A stretch of DNA of 64,000 nucleotides. Origin: Deltaproteobacteria bacterium (GTDB lineage: Bacteria; Desulfobacterota; Binatia; Binatales; Binataceae). Both the position numbers and the translations under genes were made by a program. The notes under the pieces are model-generated. The model was given only the letters and a program-made list of their open reading frames with translations. It was not told the DNA's origin and ran no database searches. Every line of letters begins with the position of its first letter. The first letter of the stretch is position 1. Below, in pieces: positions 27,324-37,510 of the stretch. The DNA lies in NCBI GenBank assembly GCA_003135135.1, contig PLDK01000049.1:79921-143920 (forward strand), in the 5' to 3' direction.

Positions 27324-29867
27324 ATGGCTGAAAGCAACGGTAACGAACCGCATCGCAACGAACCCGCGCTGCTGAATATCGAAGACGACATGCGGCAGTC
27401 CTACCTGGACTACGCGATGTCGGTGAATATCGGACGCGCGCTGCCGCAGATTCGCGACGGCCTCAAGCCCGTGCATCGACGCATCCTGTACGCGATGTTC
27501 CGCACCGGGCTGCTGTCGAACCGCCGCTACACCAAGTGCGCAGCGGTGGTTGGCGAAGTGCTCGCTCGTTACCATCCGCACGGCGACATGGCGGTTTACG
27601 ATTCGCTGGTCCGCATGGCGCAGCCGTTCAGCCTGCGCTACCTGCTCATCGACGGCCAGGGCAATTTTGGATCGATCGACGGCGATCCGCCCGCTGCGTA
27701 TCGATACACCGAGTGTAAGTTGACGCGGCTGGCCGAGCGGATGCTCGCCGATATCGACAAGGACACCGTCGATTTCGTCCCGAACTTCGACGGCTCGCAC
27801 CTGGAGCCCGATATATTGCCGGCGCAATTCCCGAACCTGCTCGTGAACGGCTCGGACGGCATCGCGGTCGGGATGGCGACCAACATCCCGCCGCATAATC
27901 TCGGCGAGGTTTGCGACGCGCTGCTGGCGCTGATCGACAACCCGGGCATCACGCACGAGGAAATTCTCGACATCGTGCCCGGCCCGGATTTTCCGACCGG
28001 CGGCCAGTTGCTCGGCCGCCAGGCGATTCGCCAGGCGTATCTGACCGGCCGCGGCACGCTTACGATGCGCGCGCTGGCGGTGATCGAGACCGACAAGCGC
28101 AGCTCGCGATCGGCGATCATCATTCGCGAAATCCCTTACCAGGTGAACAAGGCGCGCATGATCGAGCGGATGGCCGAGCTGGTCAACGACAAGCGCATCG
28201 AAGGGATCAGCGACATCCGCGACGAATCGGATCGCGACGGGATGCGCGTTGTCATCGAGCTCAAGCGCGACGCCGAGCCGCGCATCGTGCTCAACCAGCT
28301 CTACAAGCTGACCCAGATGCAGCAGGGCTACGGGATCATTCTGCTCGGCATCCACGAGGGCCGCCCCAAGGAGATGAATCTTCTGCAGATGCTCGTTGCG
28401 TTCCTCGAGCATCGGAAGATCGTGCTGACGCGGCGCACGCGTTTCGAGCTGAAAGAAGCCGAGGCGCGGCTGCATATCCTCGACGGCCTGCTGATCGCGC
28501 TCAAGAATCTCGACGCGGTGATCAGTCTGATCCGCAAGTCGAAGGACGCCGAAGCCGCACGCAGCGGCTTGATGAAGCAATTCGGCCTCTCGCAGTTGCA
28601 GGCGCAGGCGATCCTCGATCTGACGCTGCGCCGTCTCACTTCGCTCGAGCGCGAGAAGATCGAAACCGAGCACAAGGAGACCGTCACTCTGATCGCCGGC
28701 TTCAAAAAAATTCTCGCCGACGAGAAGGAATTGCTGAAGCTGATCGCCGCCGAGCTCGACGAAATAAAAAAAGAATTCGCAGATCCGCGCCGCACCCAGA
28801 TCATCGAAGCGGAGGGAGAGTTCTCGGTCGAGGATCTAATCGTCGAGGAGGACGTGCTGGTCACCGTCACGCACGGCGGCTACATCAAGCGCACCCCGCT
28901 TTCGCTCTATCGCACGCAGAAGCGCGGCGGCCGCGGCAAGATCGGCGCGACCACCACCGAAGAAGATTTCGTCGAACATCTTGAGCGCGTCTCGACGCAT
29001 GACCGCCTGATGTTCTTCACCAGCGCGGGCAAGGTTTACGAGCTCAAGGCCTACGAACTGCCCGAGGGCGGGCGCGCCGCCAAGGGACGCTCGATCGCCA
29101 ACCTGCTGAGCCTCGCCAATGATGAAACGCTGTCCGCATTTATTCCCGTGCCGCGCGAGACCGCGGGCAAGTTCGCCTTTTTCTCGACGCGCCGCGGCCG
29201 TGTGAAAAAGACCGCGCTGGACGAATACGAAAATATTCGCGCGACCGGAATCATCGCGATCAATCTTGAAGACGGCGACACGCTGGTGGACGTGCGAATC
29301 ACCGACGGCAATCAGCAAATCGTGCTCTCGACGCGCGAGGGACAGGCGATTCGCTTCAAGGAAGAGGAGGCGCGCCCAATGGGCCGCGCGACCGGCGGCG
29401 TGCTCGGCATGGAACTCGAGTCGCAGCCCTTCAAGGAAGGCAAAACCGTCATCCTCGTCGAGGACGAAGTCGTCTCGATGTCAACCGTGCGCGACGACGA
29501 GACCCTGCTGACGGTTTCGGAACTCGGTTACGGCAAGCGCACGCCCGCCTCCGACTACCGACTGACCCATCGCGGCGGCAAGGGCGTCATCACGATGAAC
29601 GTGACCGAGAAGACCGGCAAAGTGATCAGCGTCCGGCAGGTCGGGATCGACGACCAGGTGATGCTGATAACCGACGGCGGCAAGGTGATTCGATTGGCCG
29701 TCAAGGGAGTGCGAATCACCGGCCGCAACGCGCAGGGCGTGCACATGGTGCGGCTCGAGGGTGACGAACGCGTCCGCGCTGTGGCCGGGATGGCGGAGCG
29801 CGATGAGGACGAAGGCAACGGCAACGGCTCCAGTGGCAACGACGGCGCAGAGGATTCGGAAGAGTAA
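27324..29867 (+). CDS. gyrA: DNA gyrase subunit A
   Basis: An 847-residue GyrA, the breakage-reunion subunit. The catalytic tyrosine is Tyr128 in AAYRYTEC, preceded by Arg127. The quinolone-determining region reads [17 protein letters not shown]: the position equivalent to E. coli Ser83 is Met89, while the Asp87 equivalent (Asp93) is kept. The C-terminal beta-pinwheel DNA-wrapping domain starts with the GyrA box QKRGGRGK, which distinguishes gyrase from topoisomerase IV. The acidic, Gly/Asn-rich tail ends in DGAEDSEE. It lies 44 bp after the small open frame and belongs to the gyrB unit. Confidence 0.97.
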   Translation: MAESNGNEPHRNEPALLNIEDDMRQSYLDYAMSVNIGRALPQIRDGLKPVHRRILYAMFRTGLLSNRRYTKCAAVVGEVLARYHPHGDMAVYDSLVRMAQPFSLRYLLIDGQGNFGSIDGDPPAAYRYTECKLTRLAERMLADIDKDTVDFVPNFDGSHLEPDILPAQFPNLLVNGSDGIAVGMATNIPPHNLGEVCDALLALIDNPGITHEEILDIVPGPDFPTGGQLLGRQAIRQAYLTGRGTLTMRALAVIETDKRSSRSAIIIREIPYQVNKARMIERMAELVNDKRIEGISDIRDESDRDGMRVVIELKRDAEPRIVLNQLYKLTQMQQGYGIILLGIHEGRPKEMNLLQMLVAFLEHRKIVLTRRTRFELKEAEARLHILDGLLIALKNLDAVISLIRKSKDAEAARSGLMKQFGLSQLQAQAILDLTLRRLTSLEREKIETEHKETVTLIAGFKKILADEKELLKLIAAELDEIKKEFADPRRTQIIEAEGEFSVEDLIVEEDVLVTVTHGGYIKRTPLSLYRTQKRGGRGKIGATTTEEDFVEHLERVSTHDRLMFFTSAGKVYELKAYELPEGGRAAKGRSIANLLSLANDETLSAFIPVPRETAGKFAFFSTRRGRVKKTALDEYENIRATGIIAINLEDGDTLVDVRITDGNQQIVLSTREGQAIRFKEEEARPMGRATGGVLGMELESQPFKEGKTVILVEDEVVSMSTVRDDETLLTVSELGYGKRTPASDYRLTHRGGKGVITMNVTEKTGKVISVRQVGIDDQVMLITDGGKVIRLAVKGVRITGRNAQGVHMVRLEGDERVRAVAGMAERDEDEGNGNGSSGNDGAEDSEE

Positions 29868-29874
29868 CTAATGT

Positions 29875-29898
29875 AGTGACTATTTCGTCATAGTCACT
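29875..29898. terminator. Hairpin between convergent gyrA and aminotransferase genes
   Basis: AGTGACTA (29875-29882) and TAGTCACT (29891-29898) form a perfect 8-bp stem with an 8-nt loop, 8 nt after the gyrA stop. No T-run follows on either strand, so a role as terminator is uncertain. Confidence 0.4.
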
Positions 29899-29943
29899 GA
29901 CTATGCCCTCGCGCTCGGCCGCGAAGACGCATTACTACCATCC

Positions 29944-31164
29944 TCATGATGCTTCCGCGGGCGGCTCGCCCGCGCCGGTGCCCTCCGCACTGTAGGCATC
30001 CTCGGCAGCGGTCAGGGCCCGGCCGCGCGCAATCTCGAATCCCATTGAGCCCAGGATTTCTTCGAGCGCGTTTAGCGCCAGCATCACGTTTTCGCGCCGC
30101 GAACCTTCGCCCATCAGACCGACGCGCCAGATCTTGCCTTTGAGCGGTCCGAGTCCGGCTGCGATTTCGATATTGAACAGCCGCAACAATTCCGCTCGCA
30201 CCTTCGCTTCGTCGATTCCCGCCGGCACCGCGATCGTCGTGAGCTGCGGCAACCTGTATCCTTCCTGCGCGGCGAGCTGCAGACCCATCGCCCGCACTCC
30301 GGCCTGGAACGCGGCTGCGTTGATGCGATGCCGCCGCCATCGCGCTTCCAGCCCTTCCTCGACGACGATCCGCAGCGCCTCGTAGAGCGCGTAGTTCATC
30401 GTGATCGGCGCCGTATGATGGTAGAGCCGGTCGGGTCCCCAGTACTGCTCGATCAAGGCAACGTCTAAGTACCATGAGTGGCACTTCGTTTTGCGCTTGT
30501 GCACCGACTCCATCGCGCGCGCGCTGAACGTCACCGGCGCCAGCCCGGGAGGTGCGCCGAGTCCTTTCTGCGTACAGCTGTAACAGGCGTCGATGCTCCA
30601 CTTGTCAATCTCGACCGGCACGCACGCGAGCGATGTCACCGCGTCGATCGCCATCATCGCTCCGTGTCGATGCGCCAGCTCGGCGATTTCCTCGATCGGC
30701 TGATGTATCCCGGTCGAAGTTTCGGCGTGAACGACCGCGACCAGCTTCGGGGCTTTCGCCGCCTTCAGCGCCGCCGCGACTTGCGCCGGTTCCACGATCG
30801 TTCCCCAATCCGCCTCGACCTTGTGAACTTTTGCGCCGAGTCGCGACGCGACTTCCGCCAGCCGCGTTCCGAACGCGCCGTTGACACCGACTACGACCTC
30901 GTCGCCGTCTTCGATCAGATTCGCCATCACGGCTTCCATCCCCGCGGAACCTGTGCCGGAGACCGGAAACGTGATCTCGTTTTTGGTGCGGAAGACGAGG
31001 CGCAGCAGCCGCTTGATATTCTCCATCACCTTCACGAAGTCCGGATCGAGGTGACCAACGACCGGCGATAGCATCGCTTTCATCACGCGCGGATTGACGT
31101 TGGATGGCCCCGGACCGAGCAAAATCCGCGCCGCAGGCTTGAGTTCTGGAAATGAATCCGCCAC
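29944..31164 (-). CDS. Class V aminotransferase, alanine/serine-glyoxylate type
   Basis: A 406-residue fold-type I PLP enzyme of the AGXT/serine-glyoxylate aminotransferase family. It contains ILLGPGPSNVNPRVMKAMLSPVVGHLDPDF near the N-terminus, GTGSAGMEAVMAN, and VVHAETSTGIHQPIEEI. The PLP lysine lies in YSCTQKGLGAPPGL. The start is the GTG at 31164, with GGAG 8 nt upstream; codons further upstream lack similarity. It probably aminates glyoxylate to glycine. The divergent glcDEF operon starts 178 bp away and produces glyoxylate from glycolate, which supports this role. Confidence 0.9.
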   Translation of the reverse strand: MADSFPELKPAARILLGPGPSNVNPRVMKAMLSPVVGHLDPDFVKVMENIKRLLRLVFRTKNEITFPVSGTGSAGMEAVMANLIEDGDEVVVGVNGAFGTRLAEVASRLGAKVHKVEADWGTIVEPAQVAAALKAAKAPKLVAVVHAETSTGIHQPIEEIAELAHRHGAMMAIDAVTSLACVPVEIDKWSIDACYSCTQKGLGAPPGLAPVTFSARAMESVHKRKTKCHSWYLDVALIEQYWGPDRLYHHTAPITMNYALYEALRIVVEEGLEARWRRHRINAAAFQAGVRAMGLQLAAQEGYRLPQLTTIAVPAGIDEAKVRAELLRLFNIEIAAGLGPLKGKIWRVGLMGEGSRRENVMLALNALEEILGSMGFEIARGRALTAAEDAYSAEGTGAGEPPAEAS

Positions 31165-31341
31165 GTGTGTTTCTCCTTCCAACGAATCGCCCGGGGTTTC
31201 CGCGCGCACCAGTCGCGCGCCCACGAGATTCCGGGCTGAAATCGAACCTTGCTATTATGACTGCCAAGGATCAAACGCAAAAGCGATACTCGCGCGCCTG
31301 ATTCGCGGTCGTGGTAGAGTGCTGCGGGGATTGGACGCGCC

Positions 31342-32781
31342 GTGTCAACGAGTACCATCGACCGCAAACTTCTCGATGAGCTTCGCGAAATTCTTGGCGC
31401 CGACGGGATCGTCTCGCGCGCCACCGAGCTGAAGGTTTACGAGTGCGACGGATGGACGGTCGAGAAGAGCGCCCCCGACGTGCTGCTGCTCCCGCGTTCG
31501 ACTGCGCAGCTGAGCGCCATCCTCGCCGCGCTCCATCGCCGCGGCATCGCTTTCGTTCCGCGCGGTGCGGGGACAGGCCTTTCCGGCGGATGCCTTTCGT
31601 TGAACGCGCCCGCGATGATCTGCACTTCGAAGATGAACCGGATTCTGGAAATCGATTTCGACAATCGGCGCGTCGAGGCCGAGAGCGGCGTGGTCAACCT
31701 GCACGTCACCAACGCCGTCAAGTCGAAAGGATATTTCTACGCGCCCGATCCATCGTCGCAGGTGGCGTGCACCATCGGCGGCAACATTGCCGAGAATTCG
31801 GGCGGTCCGCATACCTTGAAATACGGAGTGACCACCAATCACGTGCTCGCGCTCGAAGTCGTTCTGCCCGATGGCGAAGTCGTCGAGCTCGGCGGACCGG
31901 CTGAAGAGCGATGTGGTTACGATCTGGTCGGCGCCGTCGTCGGCGCGGAGGGCACTGCGGGAATCGTCACGCGCGCAACGCTCAAACTGATGCGCGAGCC
32001 CGAAAATCATCGCACGCTGCTGGCCGCCTTTCCCGACGCCGACACCGCGACGCGTGCCGTGTCGATGATAATCGCGTCGGGAATTGTGCCGGCCGCGCTC
32101 GAAATGATGGACCAGCTGATCATTCGCGCCGTCGAAGAGGCGTTCAATGTCGGACTGCCTCTCGACGCGGGCGCGGTGCTGATCATCGAGCTCGAAGGTC
32201 TCGAGGCTGGACTGACCACCTATGCCGATGAGGTCGCGAAAACTGCGAACCTGGCTGGCGCGTCGAGCGTCAGACTCGCGCGCGACGAAGCGGAGCGCGC
32301 GCTGTTGTGGAAGGCGCGCAAACGCGCGTTCGGTGCGGTCGGCCGGCTCGCGCCGAACTACGCGACTCAGGACGGCGTCGTTCCGCGAACCTGCCTGCCT
32401 CGGATTCTGCGCGTGATCGCCGAGGTCAGCCGTCGCTATGACCTGCGCATCGGCAACGTATTTCACGCCGGCGACGGCAACTTGCATCCGATCATTCTTT
32501 ACGACGAGCGCGAACCTGATCAGGTCCGCCGCGCAATCGATGCGGGACGCGAAATCCTCAAGGCCTGCATCGATATGGGCGGCAGCCTCACCGGCGAGCA
32601 TGGAATCGGCGTCGAAAAACTCGGCGAGATGCCGCTGATGTTCTCGCCCGACGATCTTCGCGTCATGACGGAGCTGCGCCACGTGTTCGATCCAATGGAG
32701 CGATCAAATCCCGGCAAAGTGATTCCGCAGCCCGGCGCATGCGTCGAGGTCGCCGCGCCGCGCCGGCAGGTGCCGATCTAG
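31342..32781 (+). CDS. glcD: Glycolate oxidase subunit GlcD (FAD-linked)
   Basis: A 479-residue FAD-binding oxidase subunit that oxidises glycolate to glyoxylate. The PCMH-type FAD domain has VPRGAGTGLSGGCLSL, IGGNIAENSGGPHTLKYG and GAVVGAEGTAGIVT. The C-terminal cap has GNVFHAGDGNLHP, the family histidine motif, and SLTGEHGIGVEKLGEMPLMF. The length matches E. coli GlcD. It begins an operon with glcE (21 bp later) and glcF. The start is an apparent GTG. D-lactate dehydrogenases look similar, but the glcE and glcF neighbours favour glycolate. Confidence 0.94.
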   Translation: MSTSTIDRKLLDELREILGADGIVSRATELKVYECDGWTVEKSAPDVLLLPRSTAQLSAILAALHRRGIAFVPRGAGTGLSGGCLSLNAPAMICTSKMNRILEIDFDNRRVEAESGVVNLHVTNAVKSKGYFYAPDPSSQVACTIGGNIAENSGGPHTLKYGVTTNHVLALEVVLPDGEVVELGGPAEERCGYDLVGAVVGAEGTAGIVTRATLKLMREPENHRTLLAAFPDADTATRAVSMIIASGIVPAALEMMDQLIIRAVEEAFNVGLPLDAGAVLIIELEGLEAGLTTYADEVAKTANLAGASSVRLARDEAERALLWKARKRAFGAVGRLAPNYATQDGVVPRTCLPRILRVIAEVSRRYDLRIGNVFHAGDGNLHPIILYDEREPDQVRRAIDAGREILKACIDMGGSLTGEHGIGVEKLGEMPLMFSPDDLRVMTELRHVFDPMERSNPGKVIPQPGACVEVAAPRRQVPI

Positions 32782-32802
32782 GCGCCGCTTCCAACGGATA
32801 TC

Positions 32803-34074
32803 GTGGCTGCCACTACGTCTTCAAATCTGCCGAACCGGCTCGACTCAATCGTCGGGACTGACCGCGTTCGTCCGCCAACCGATACTGAGGCGCGCGCCGC
32901 GGATACGATCGTCGAGCCCGTCTCCGTCGAGGAAATTTGCGAGATCGTCCGCATGTGCGAAGCGGATCGGATTGCGCTGGCGCCCATTGGCGCGGCTCGC
33001 TCGCTCGCGGGGATTCGGCGCTCGCCCGTCGCGCTTGGCATCTCGATGGCGCGGCTGGCGCGAATTGTCGCCTACGAACCCGACGACATGACAATTGTTG
33101 CGGAGTCGGGAATCACAGTCGGCAAGCTGAATGCTGCCATGGCAGGCGCCCGCCAGCGGCTCCCCGTCGATCCATGCAGCCCCGGGATGACGACTCTCGG
33201 CTCGTTAATCGGCGCCGCGCACGCCGGACCGCTTCGTCTTTCCGAGGGCACCTCGCGTGACCTGCTGATCGGAGTTCGCTTCGTCGGTCACGGCGGCAAC
33301 CTCGTTCACGGCGGCGGCCGCGTGGTCAAAACCGTCGCCGGCTACGATTTGATGAAACTGATGGGTGGGGCATTCGGTACACTTGGAATAGTAACTGAGG
33401 CGACGTTCAGAGTGTGTCCCACTCCATCTGACTACTGTCTCGCGGTCGTTCCTTACGCACGCGCAGCAGACGCGTTCGCCGCTGCGTGCATACTCAATGA
33501 CGCACTGCCACTGAGTAATCTCGATATACTCAGTCCTGCCCTCGCAACCGGCTTCCATTCTACGAGTCAATTTCTTCTTCTGGCCGGTTTCTCTGGAAAT
33601 CCACTGGAGGTTGGCGACCAGGCTGAGCGGATTCGCGATTTGGTCAGCGCGCGCGGTGAAATTCTGAGCGGCGATGGCGCTCTCAGGAGTTACGAGCTGC
33701 TGCGCGATATCGATTTTCATTCGGCCCCGCTGGCCGCTCAAATCGCGGTTCCACCCGCGTCTCTCGCGCGAGTGCTGGAGGCCTGCGGCAACGACACCGA
33801 ATTTCGCGCTCACGCCGGCTCCGGCGTCGCGCAGATAATCATGGCCGGCGAACGCAGCGTGGAGGCGCCCGCTAGAACCATCGCGCGATGGCGTGAAGCT
33901 GCGCGCCCAGCGCGCGGCAATCTTCGGCTGATCGCCGCCGCGCCTGCCATCCGTAACTCGCTGGAATTCTTCGACACTCCCAACGCCGGCGCGCTCGCGC
34001 TTATGCGTCGGCTCAAAGCGGCCTTCGATCCGGCCGGGATCTTCAACCCCGGATGCTTCGTCGGAGGAATCTGA
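32803..34074 (+). CDS. glcE: Glycolate oxidase subunit GlcE
   Basis: A 423-residue FAD-binding subunit that pairs with GlcD. It has a shortened FAD domain with PIGAARSLAGI, VDPCSPGMTTLGSLIGAAHAG, LRLSEGTSRDLLIGVRFVGHG and VKTVAGYDLMKLMGGAFGTLGIVTEA, all typical of GlcE. The C-terminus ends AAFDPAGIFNPG. It sits between glcD and glcF and overlaps the glcF start (TGATG). Confidence 0.93.
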   Translation: MAATTSSNLPNRLDSIVGTDRVRPPTDTEARAADTIVEPVSVEEICEIVRMCEADRIALAPIGAARSLAGIRRSPVALGISMARLARIVAYEPDDMTIVAESGITVGKLNAAMAGARQRLPVDPCSPGMTTLGSLIGAAHAGPLRLSEGTSRDLLIGVRFVGHGGNLVHGGGRVVKTVAGYDLMKLMGGAFGTLGIVTEATFRVCPTPSDYCLAVVPYARAADAFAAACILNDALPLSNLDILSPALATGFHSTSQFLLLAGFSGNPLEVGDQAERIRDLVSARGEILSGDGALRSYELLRDIDFHSAPLAAQIAVPPASLARVLEACGNDTEFRAHAGSGVAQIIMAGERSVEAPARTIARWREAARPARGNLRLIAAAPAIRNSLEFFDTPNAGALALMRRLKAAFDPAGIFNPGCFVGGI

Positions 34075-35351
34075 TGGCCGCGCCCTCTCTCATACCATTG
34101 AATCCGGTTCGCGGCGTCTCCGACTACGACCTGCTGTTCGACTGCGTTCATTGCGGCCTCTGCGCCGAGGCCTGTCCAACCTACATTGTAACGCGATGTG
34201 AGATGGACTCGCCGCGCGGCCGAATCTATTTGATGAAGTCGTTGGCCGAAGGCCGCATGGGCCTCGACGACGACGCGGTGCGCCATTTCGATTTGTGTCC
34301 CGGATGCCGCGGTTGCGAGACCGCCTGCCCGTCCGGCGTTCATTACGGCCGCTTGATTGAAGGTGCGCGTTTATTAGTCGAGCAAAATCATCGCCGCAGT
34401 TTCGTCGATCGATTCAAGCGGCGCGCCATCGGCGCGATTTTCCCGTACCCGCATCGTCTCCGAATGCTGCTCGCGCCGCTGAAGCTGGTCGACCGTTTTG
34501 GCCTGAGACCCGTTCTGGGAGCGGTTCTGCCGCGCATGATTCACGATTGGCTCGATCTTCTTCCGCCGCTTGAACCCGACTTGCGCCCGCTCGCCGCGAA
34601 AGCAACCATCGCGCCGCGCACGGACGCACCGGCAGTCGTCGTGCATCGCGGATGCGTCGCGCAAGTACTTGCGAATTCGGAAAACCTGAACAGTGAACGT
34701 CTGCTCGGCGCCGCCGGCTATCGCGTCGTTCAACTCGAACCGACCTCATGCTGCGGAGCACTTGATCTGCATTCGGGTAACGGATCGCGAGCACGCGATT
34801 TTGCCCGCGCGAACGTTCGCGCGCTGAAGAACGCCGGCGCCGACGCAATCGTGTCGGCCGCGTCGGGATGCTCGGTGGCAATCGCAGAATACGGTGATTT
34901 GCTCAAAGACGAACCGGAATTTGCCGAAGATGCGCGCGCGGTTTCCTCGAAAGTCCGGGACCTGAGTTCTTTACTGCTCGACGCGCCGGCGAGACCGAAG
35001 CGTGAATTTCGATGCCGCGTCACTTATCACGACGCTTGTCACCTCGTGCATGGACTCGGAGTGCGCGAAGCGCCGCGCAAATTGCTCGCCTCGATTCCGG
35101 GCGTGACGATCGTCGAAATGACGGAGTCCGAACTCTGCTGCGGTTCGGCCGGATCCTACAATTTGACCGAGCCCGCAATGGCGCGCGACTTGGCGCGGCG
35201 CAAAGCCGACAATATTATTGCGGCAGGCGCGGATTACGTCGTGCTGGCGAATCCCGGATGCGAGTTCCAGATCGCCGCCGAACTTCGCCGTCGCGGTTCG
35301 AAAATCAAGGTCGTCCACCTCGCGGACTTTCTCGCTATGGCATCTCAGTGA
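34074..35351 (+). CDS. glcF: Glycolate oxidase iron-sulfur subunit GlcF
   Basis: A 425-residue iron-sulfur subunit carrying electrons from GlcDE to the quinone pool. Two 4Fe-4S motifs are present: CVHCGLCAEACPTY and CPGCRGCETACPSG. Two CCG domains follow, marked by SCCGALDLHSG and LCCGSAGSYNLTEP. The ATG at 34074 overlaps the glcE stop and has GGAGGAA upstream, so it is preferred over the codon 21 bp earlier. Confidence 0.94.
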   Translation: MAAPSLIPLNPVRGVSDYDLLFDCVHCGLCAEACPTYIVTRCEMDSPRGRIYLMKSLAEGRMGLDDDAVRHFDLCPGCRGCETACPSGVHYGRLIEGARLLVEQNHRRSFVDRFKRRAIGAIFPYPHRLRMLLAPLKLVDRFGLRPVLGAVLPRMIHDWLDLLPPLEPDLRPLAAKATIAPRTDAPAVVVHRGCVAQVLANSENLNSERLLGAAGYRVVQLEPTSCCGALDLHSGNGSRARDFARANVRALKNAGADAIVSAASGCSVAIAEYGDLLKDEPEFAEDARAVSSKVRDLSSLLLDAPARPKREFRCRVTYHDACHLVHGLGVREAPRKLLASIPGVTIVEMTESELCCGSAGSYNLTEPAMARDLARRKADNIIAAGADYVVLANPGCEFQIAAELRRRGSKIKVVHLADFLAMASQ

Positions 35352-35360
35352 TCGTGTCCG

Positions 35361-35965
35361 ATGAACGGCAGCCTGCACGAAATCAAGCTCTACTTCGCAT
35401 ACACGAGTCCGTACTCGTACCTCGCGATGCAGCCTGCCTACGACCTCGAGCTGTCTCATAGCGTGCGCGTACGTTTCACCCATACGGGGTGAGCATCCGA
35501 AAGGTTTACGGTCCGCTTGATCGCGAGGACGCCGACCGTCGCAAGGTTCGCTATCTGTATCTCGACGCGCGCCGAATCGCGAAGGAACGCGGACTCGTCA
35601 TCGACCCGCCAAAAAAGATTTTCAGCGCGCGGCTGGCGTTCTATGGCGGTCTCTACGCCGCGAAGAATCGGCAGTTCCGGCCGTACTCGAATCGCGTGTT
35701 CGACCGATTCTGGAAACAGGAACTCGATGTCGAAAGCCGCGATGCGATTTCAGCGATCGTTGCTGAAGTCGGTCTCGATCCCGCCGAATTTCTTCGCTAT
35801 GCCGACAGCGGCGCGCGCGCCGACCTGGATGCATGCTTCGCTGAGACTGATCGCGACAAGGTCTTCGGCGTGCCGACCTTCATCGTGGACGGCGAACCGT
35901 TCTGGGGCGAGGACCGAATTGAGTGGGTGATTCGCAAGCTCGACGCGATGGGTTTTCGCCGCTGA
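35361..35965 (+). pseudogene. DsbA-fold isomerase (2-hydroxychromene-2-carboxylate isomerase family) with a frameshift
   Basis: The N-terminal part, from ATG 35361, reads MNGSLHEIKLYFAYTSPYSYLAMQP and then stops in frame after RVRFTHTG. The remaining ~160 residues (PYGVSIRKVYGPLDRED to the stop at 35965) are in another frame from 35480. They include RKVRYLYLDARRIAKERGL and the C-terminal motif KVFGVPTFIVDGEPFWGEDR of the family. Adding one base near 35479 would restore a normal ~200-residue protein. Family members are glutathione-dependent isomerases or DsbA-like proteins. It lies 9 bp after glcF. Whether this is true decay or a sequencing error cannot be told here. Confidence 0.8.
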
Positions 35966-36005
35966 AATTCCCGGCCTCGTTCGTCCGCTCGCGGGTATGC
36001 AGCGA

Positions 36006-37451
36006 TCAGAGTTCAGGACTCGACGGCAGAAAGGTCTCGCCCATCAGGTAGGCATCGACCGCGCGCGCCGCTTCGCGTCCCTCCCATATCGCCCACACCA
36101 CCAGCGATTGCCCGCGATGTGCGTCTCCGGCGGCGAAAACTCCCGGCACGCTCGACATGTAACTCTCGCACTGCACGTTGCTGCGCGGGTCGAGCTTGAT
36201 ACCAAGCTCCGAGATTATGCCGTCGGGCTCGGGGCCGAGAAACCCGAGCGCAAGCAGCACGAGGTCGCACTCGATCTCGAAATCCGTGCCCGGAATTTGC
36301 TCCATCACCATCCGCCCGTTGTCGTGCTTCCAGTTGAGCCGCACGCCGTGGAGTTTTTTCACCACGCCGTTTTCGCCGGTAAACTTGCTCGTGTTCACGC
36401 TCCAGTCGCGCTGCACGCCCTCTTCATGCGAGCTCGAGGTACGCATGATCATCGGCCAGTCGGGCCACGGCATTTCGGCGGTGCGCTTTTCAGGCGGCAT
36501 CGGGAGCAGTTCGAACTGATGCACGACGATCGCGCCCTGGCGATTTGAGGTGCCCAGGCAATCGGAACCCGTATCGCCGCCGCCGAGAATCACCACGCGC
36601 TTTCCGTTGGCAGTGATCTCGCCCGCCGGATCGAGCGCGTCGCCGAAGTTACGCTTGTTCTGTTGCGGCAGGAATTCCATGGCAAAATGGATTCCCTTGA
36701 GATCCCGTCCCGGGATCGGCAGGTCACGCGGCTTGGTCGCGCCCATCGCGAGTACGATGGCGTCGTACTTCGAGCGCATCTCGTCCGCGTGGATGTCGAA
36801 GCCGACGCGGCAGTTGGTGACAATCTCCAGTCCCTCGGCCTTCATTTGCTCAACGCGCCGGTTGACGATCCACTTTTCCAGCTTGAAGTCCGGAATGCCA
36901 TAAGTGAGCAATCCGCCCACGCGATCCGATCGCTCGTACAGCGTGACGGAATGTCCCGCGCGCATGAGTTGCTGCGCGCACGCCAGCCCCGACGGTCCCG
37001 AGCCCACGACCGCAACACGCTTTCCCGACTTGCGCGCGGGCGGCTGCGGCACGATCCATTTTTCTCCCCACGCGTGATCGATGATGTTCTTCTCGATCAG
37101 TTTGATCGTGACCGGATCGTTGTTAATGCTGAGCACGCAGGCTTCTTCGCACGGCGCGGGGCAAACTCTGCCGGTGAACTCCGGAAAGTTGTTGGTCGCG
37201 TGCAGTCGATCGATCGCCTCGCGCCACCGGCCCCGGTAGATGAGATCGTTCCAGTCGGGGATGATGTTCCCGAGCGGGCAACCCTTGTGGCAAAAGGGAA
37301 TCCCGCAATCCATACAGCGGGCGCCCTGCGCGCGCAGTTTGTCTTCGGGCATCTTGAGATCGAATTCGCGCCAATCCTTCAGACGTTCCCTGACCGGACG
37401 GCGCGAAGGAGTCTCGCGCTTGATCTCCATGAAGCCCGTAATCTTGCCCAT
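36006..37451 (-). CDS. gltD: Glutamate synthase (NADPH) small subunit
   Basis: A 481-residue GltD feeding electrons from NADPH through FAD and iron-sulfur clusters to GltB. The N-terminal cluster motifs include [17 protein letters not shown] and [12 protein letters not shown]. The FAD site is [17 protein letters not shown], and the NADPH site is [13 protein letters not shown]. It ends with [18 protein letters not shown]. It is the third gene of the lrp-gltB-gltD operon, 59 bp after gltB. The length is normal. Confidence 0.97.
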   Translation of the reverse strand: MGKITGFMEIKRETPSRRPVRERLKDWREFDLKMPEDKLRAQGARCMDCGIPFCHKGCPLGNIIPDWNDLIYRGRWREAIDRLHATNNFPEFTGRVCPAPCEEACVLSINNDPVTIKLIEKNIIDHAWGEKWIVPQPPARKSGKRVAVVGSGPSGLACAQQLMRAGHSVTLYERSDRVGGLLTYGIPDFKLEKWIVNRRVEQMKAEGLEIVTNCRVGFDIHADEMRSKYDAIVLAMGATKPRDLPIPGRDLKGIHFAMEFLPQQNKRNFGDALDPAGEITANGKRVVILGGGDTGSDCLGTSNRQGAIVVHQFELLPMPPEKRTAEMPWPDWPMIMRTSSSHEEGVQRDWSVNTSKFTGENGVVKKLHGVRLNWKHDNGRMVMEQIPGTDFEIECDLVLLALGFLGPEPDGIISELGIKLDPRSNVQCESYMSSVPGVFAAGDAHRGQSLVVWAIWEGREAARAVDAYLMGETFLPSSPEL

Positions 37452-37510
37452 CGCAGCCGTGGTCTCCCGAGTCAGGTCAATTCTGATTAGTCAGTCGATT
37501 ACTCGCTCGG

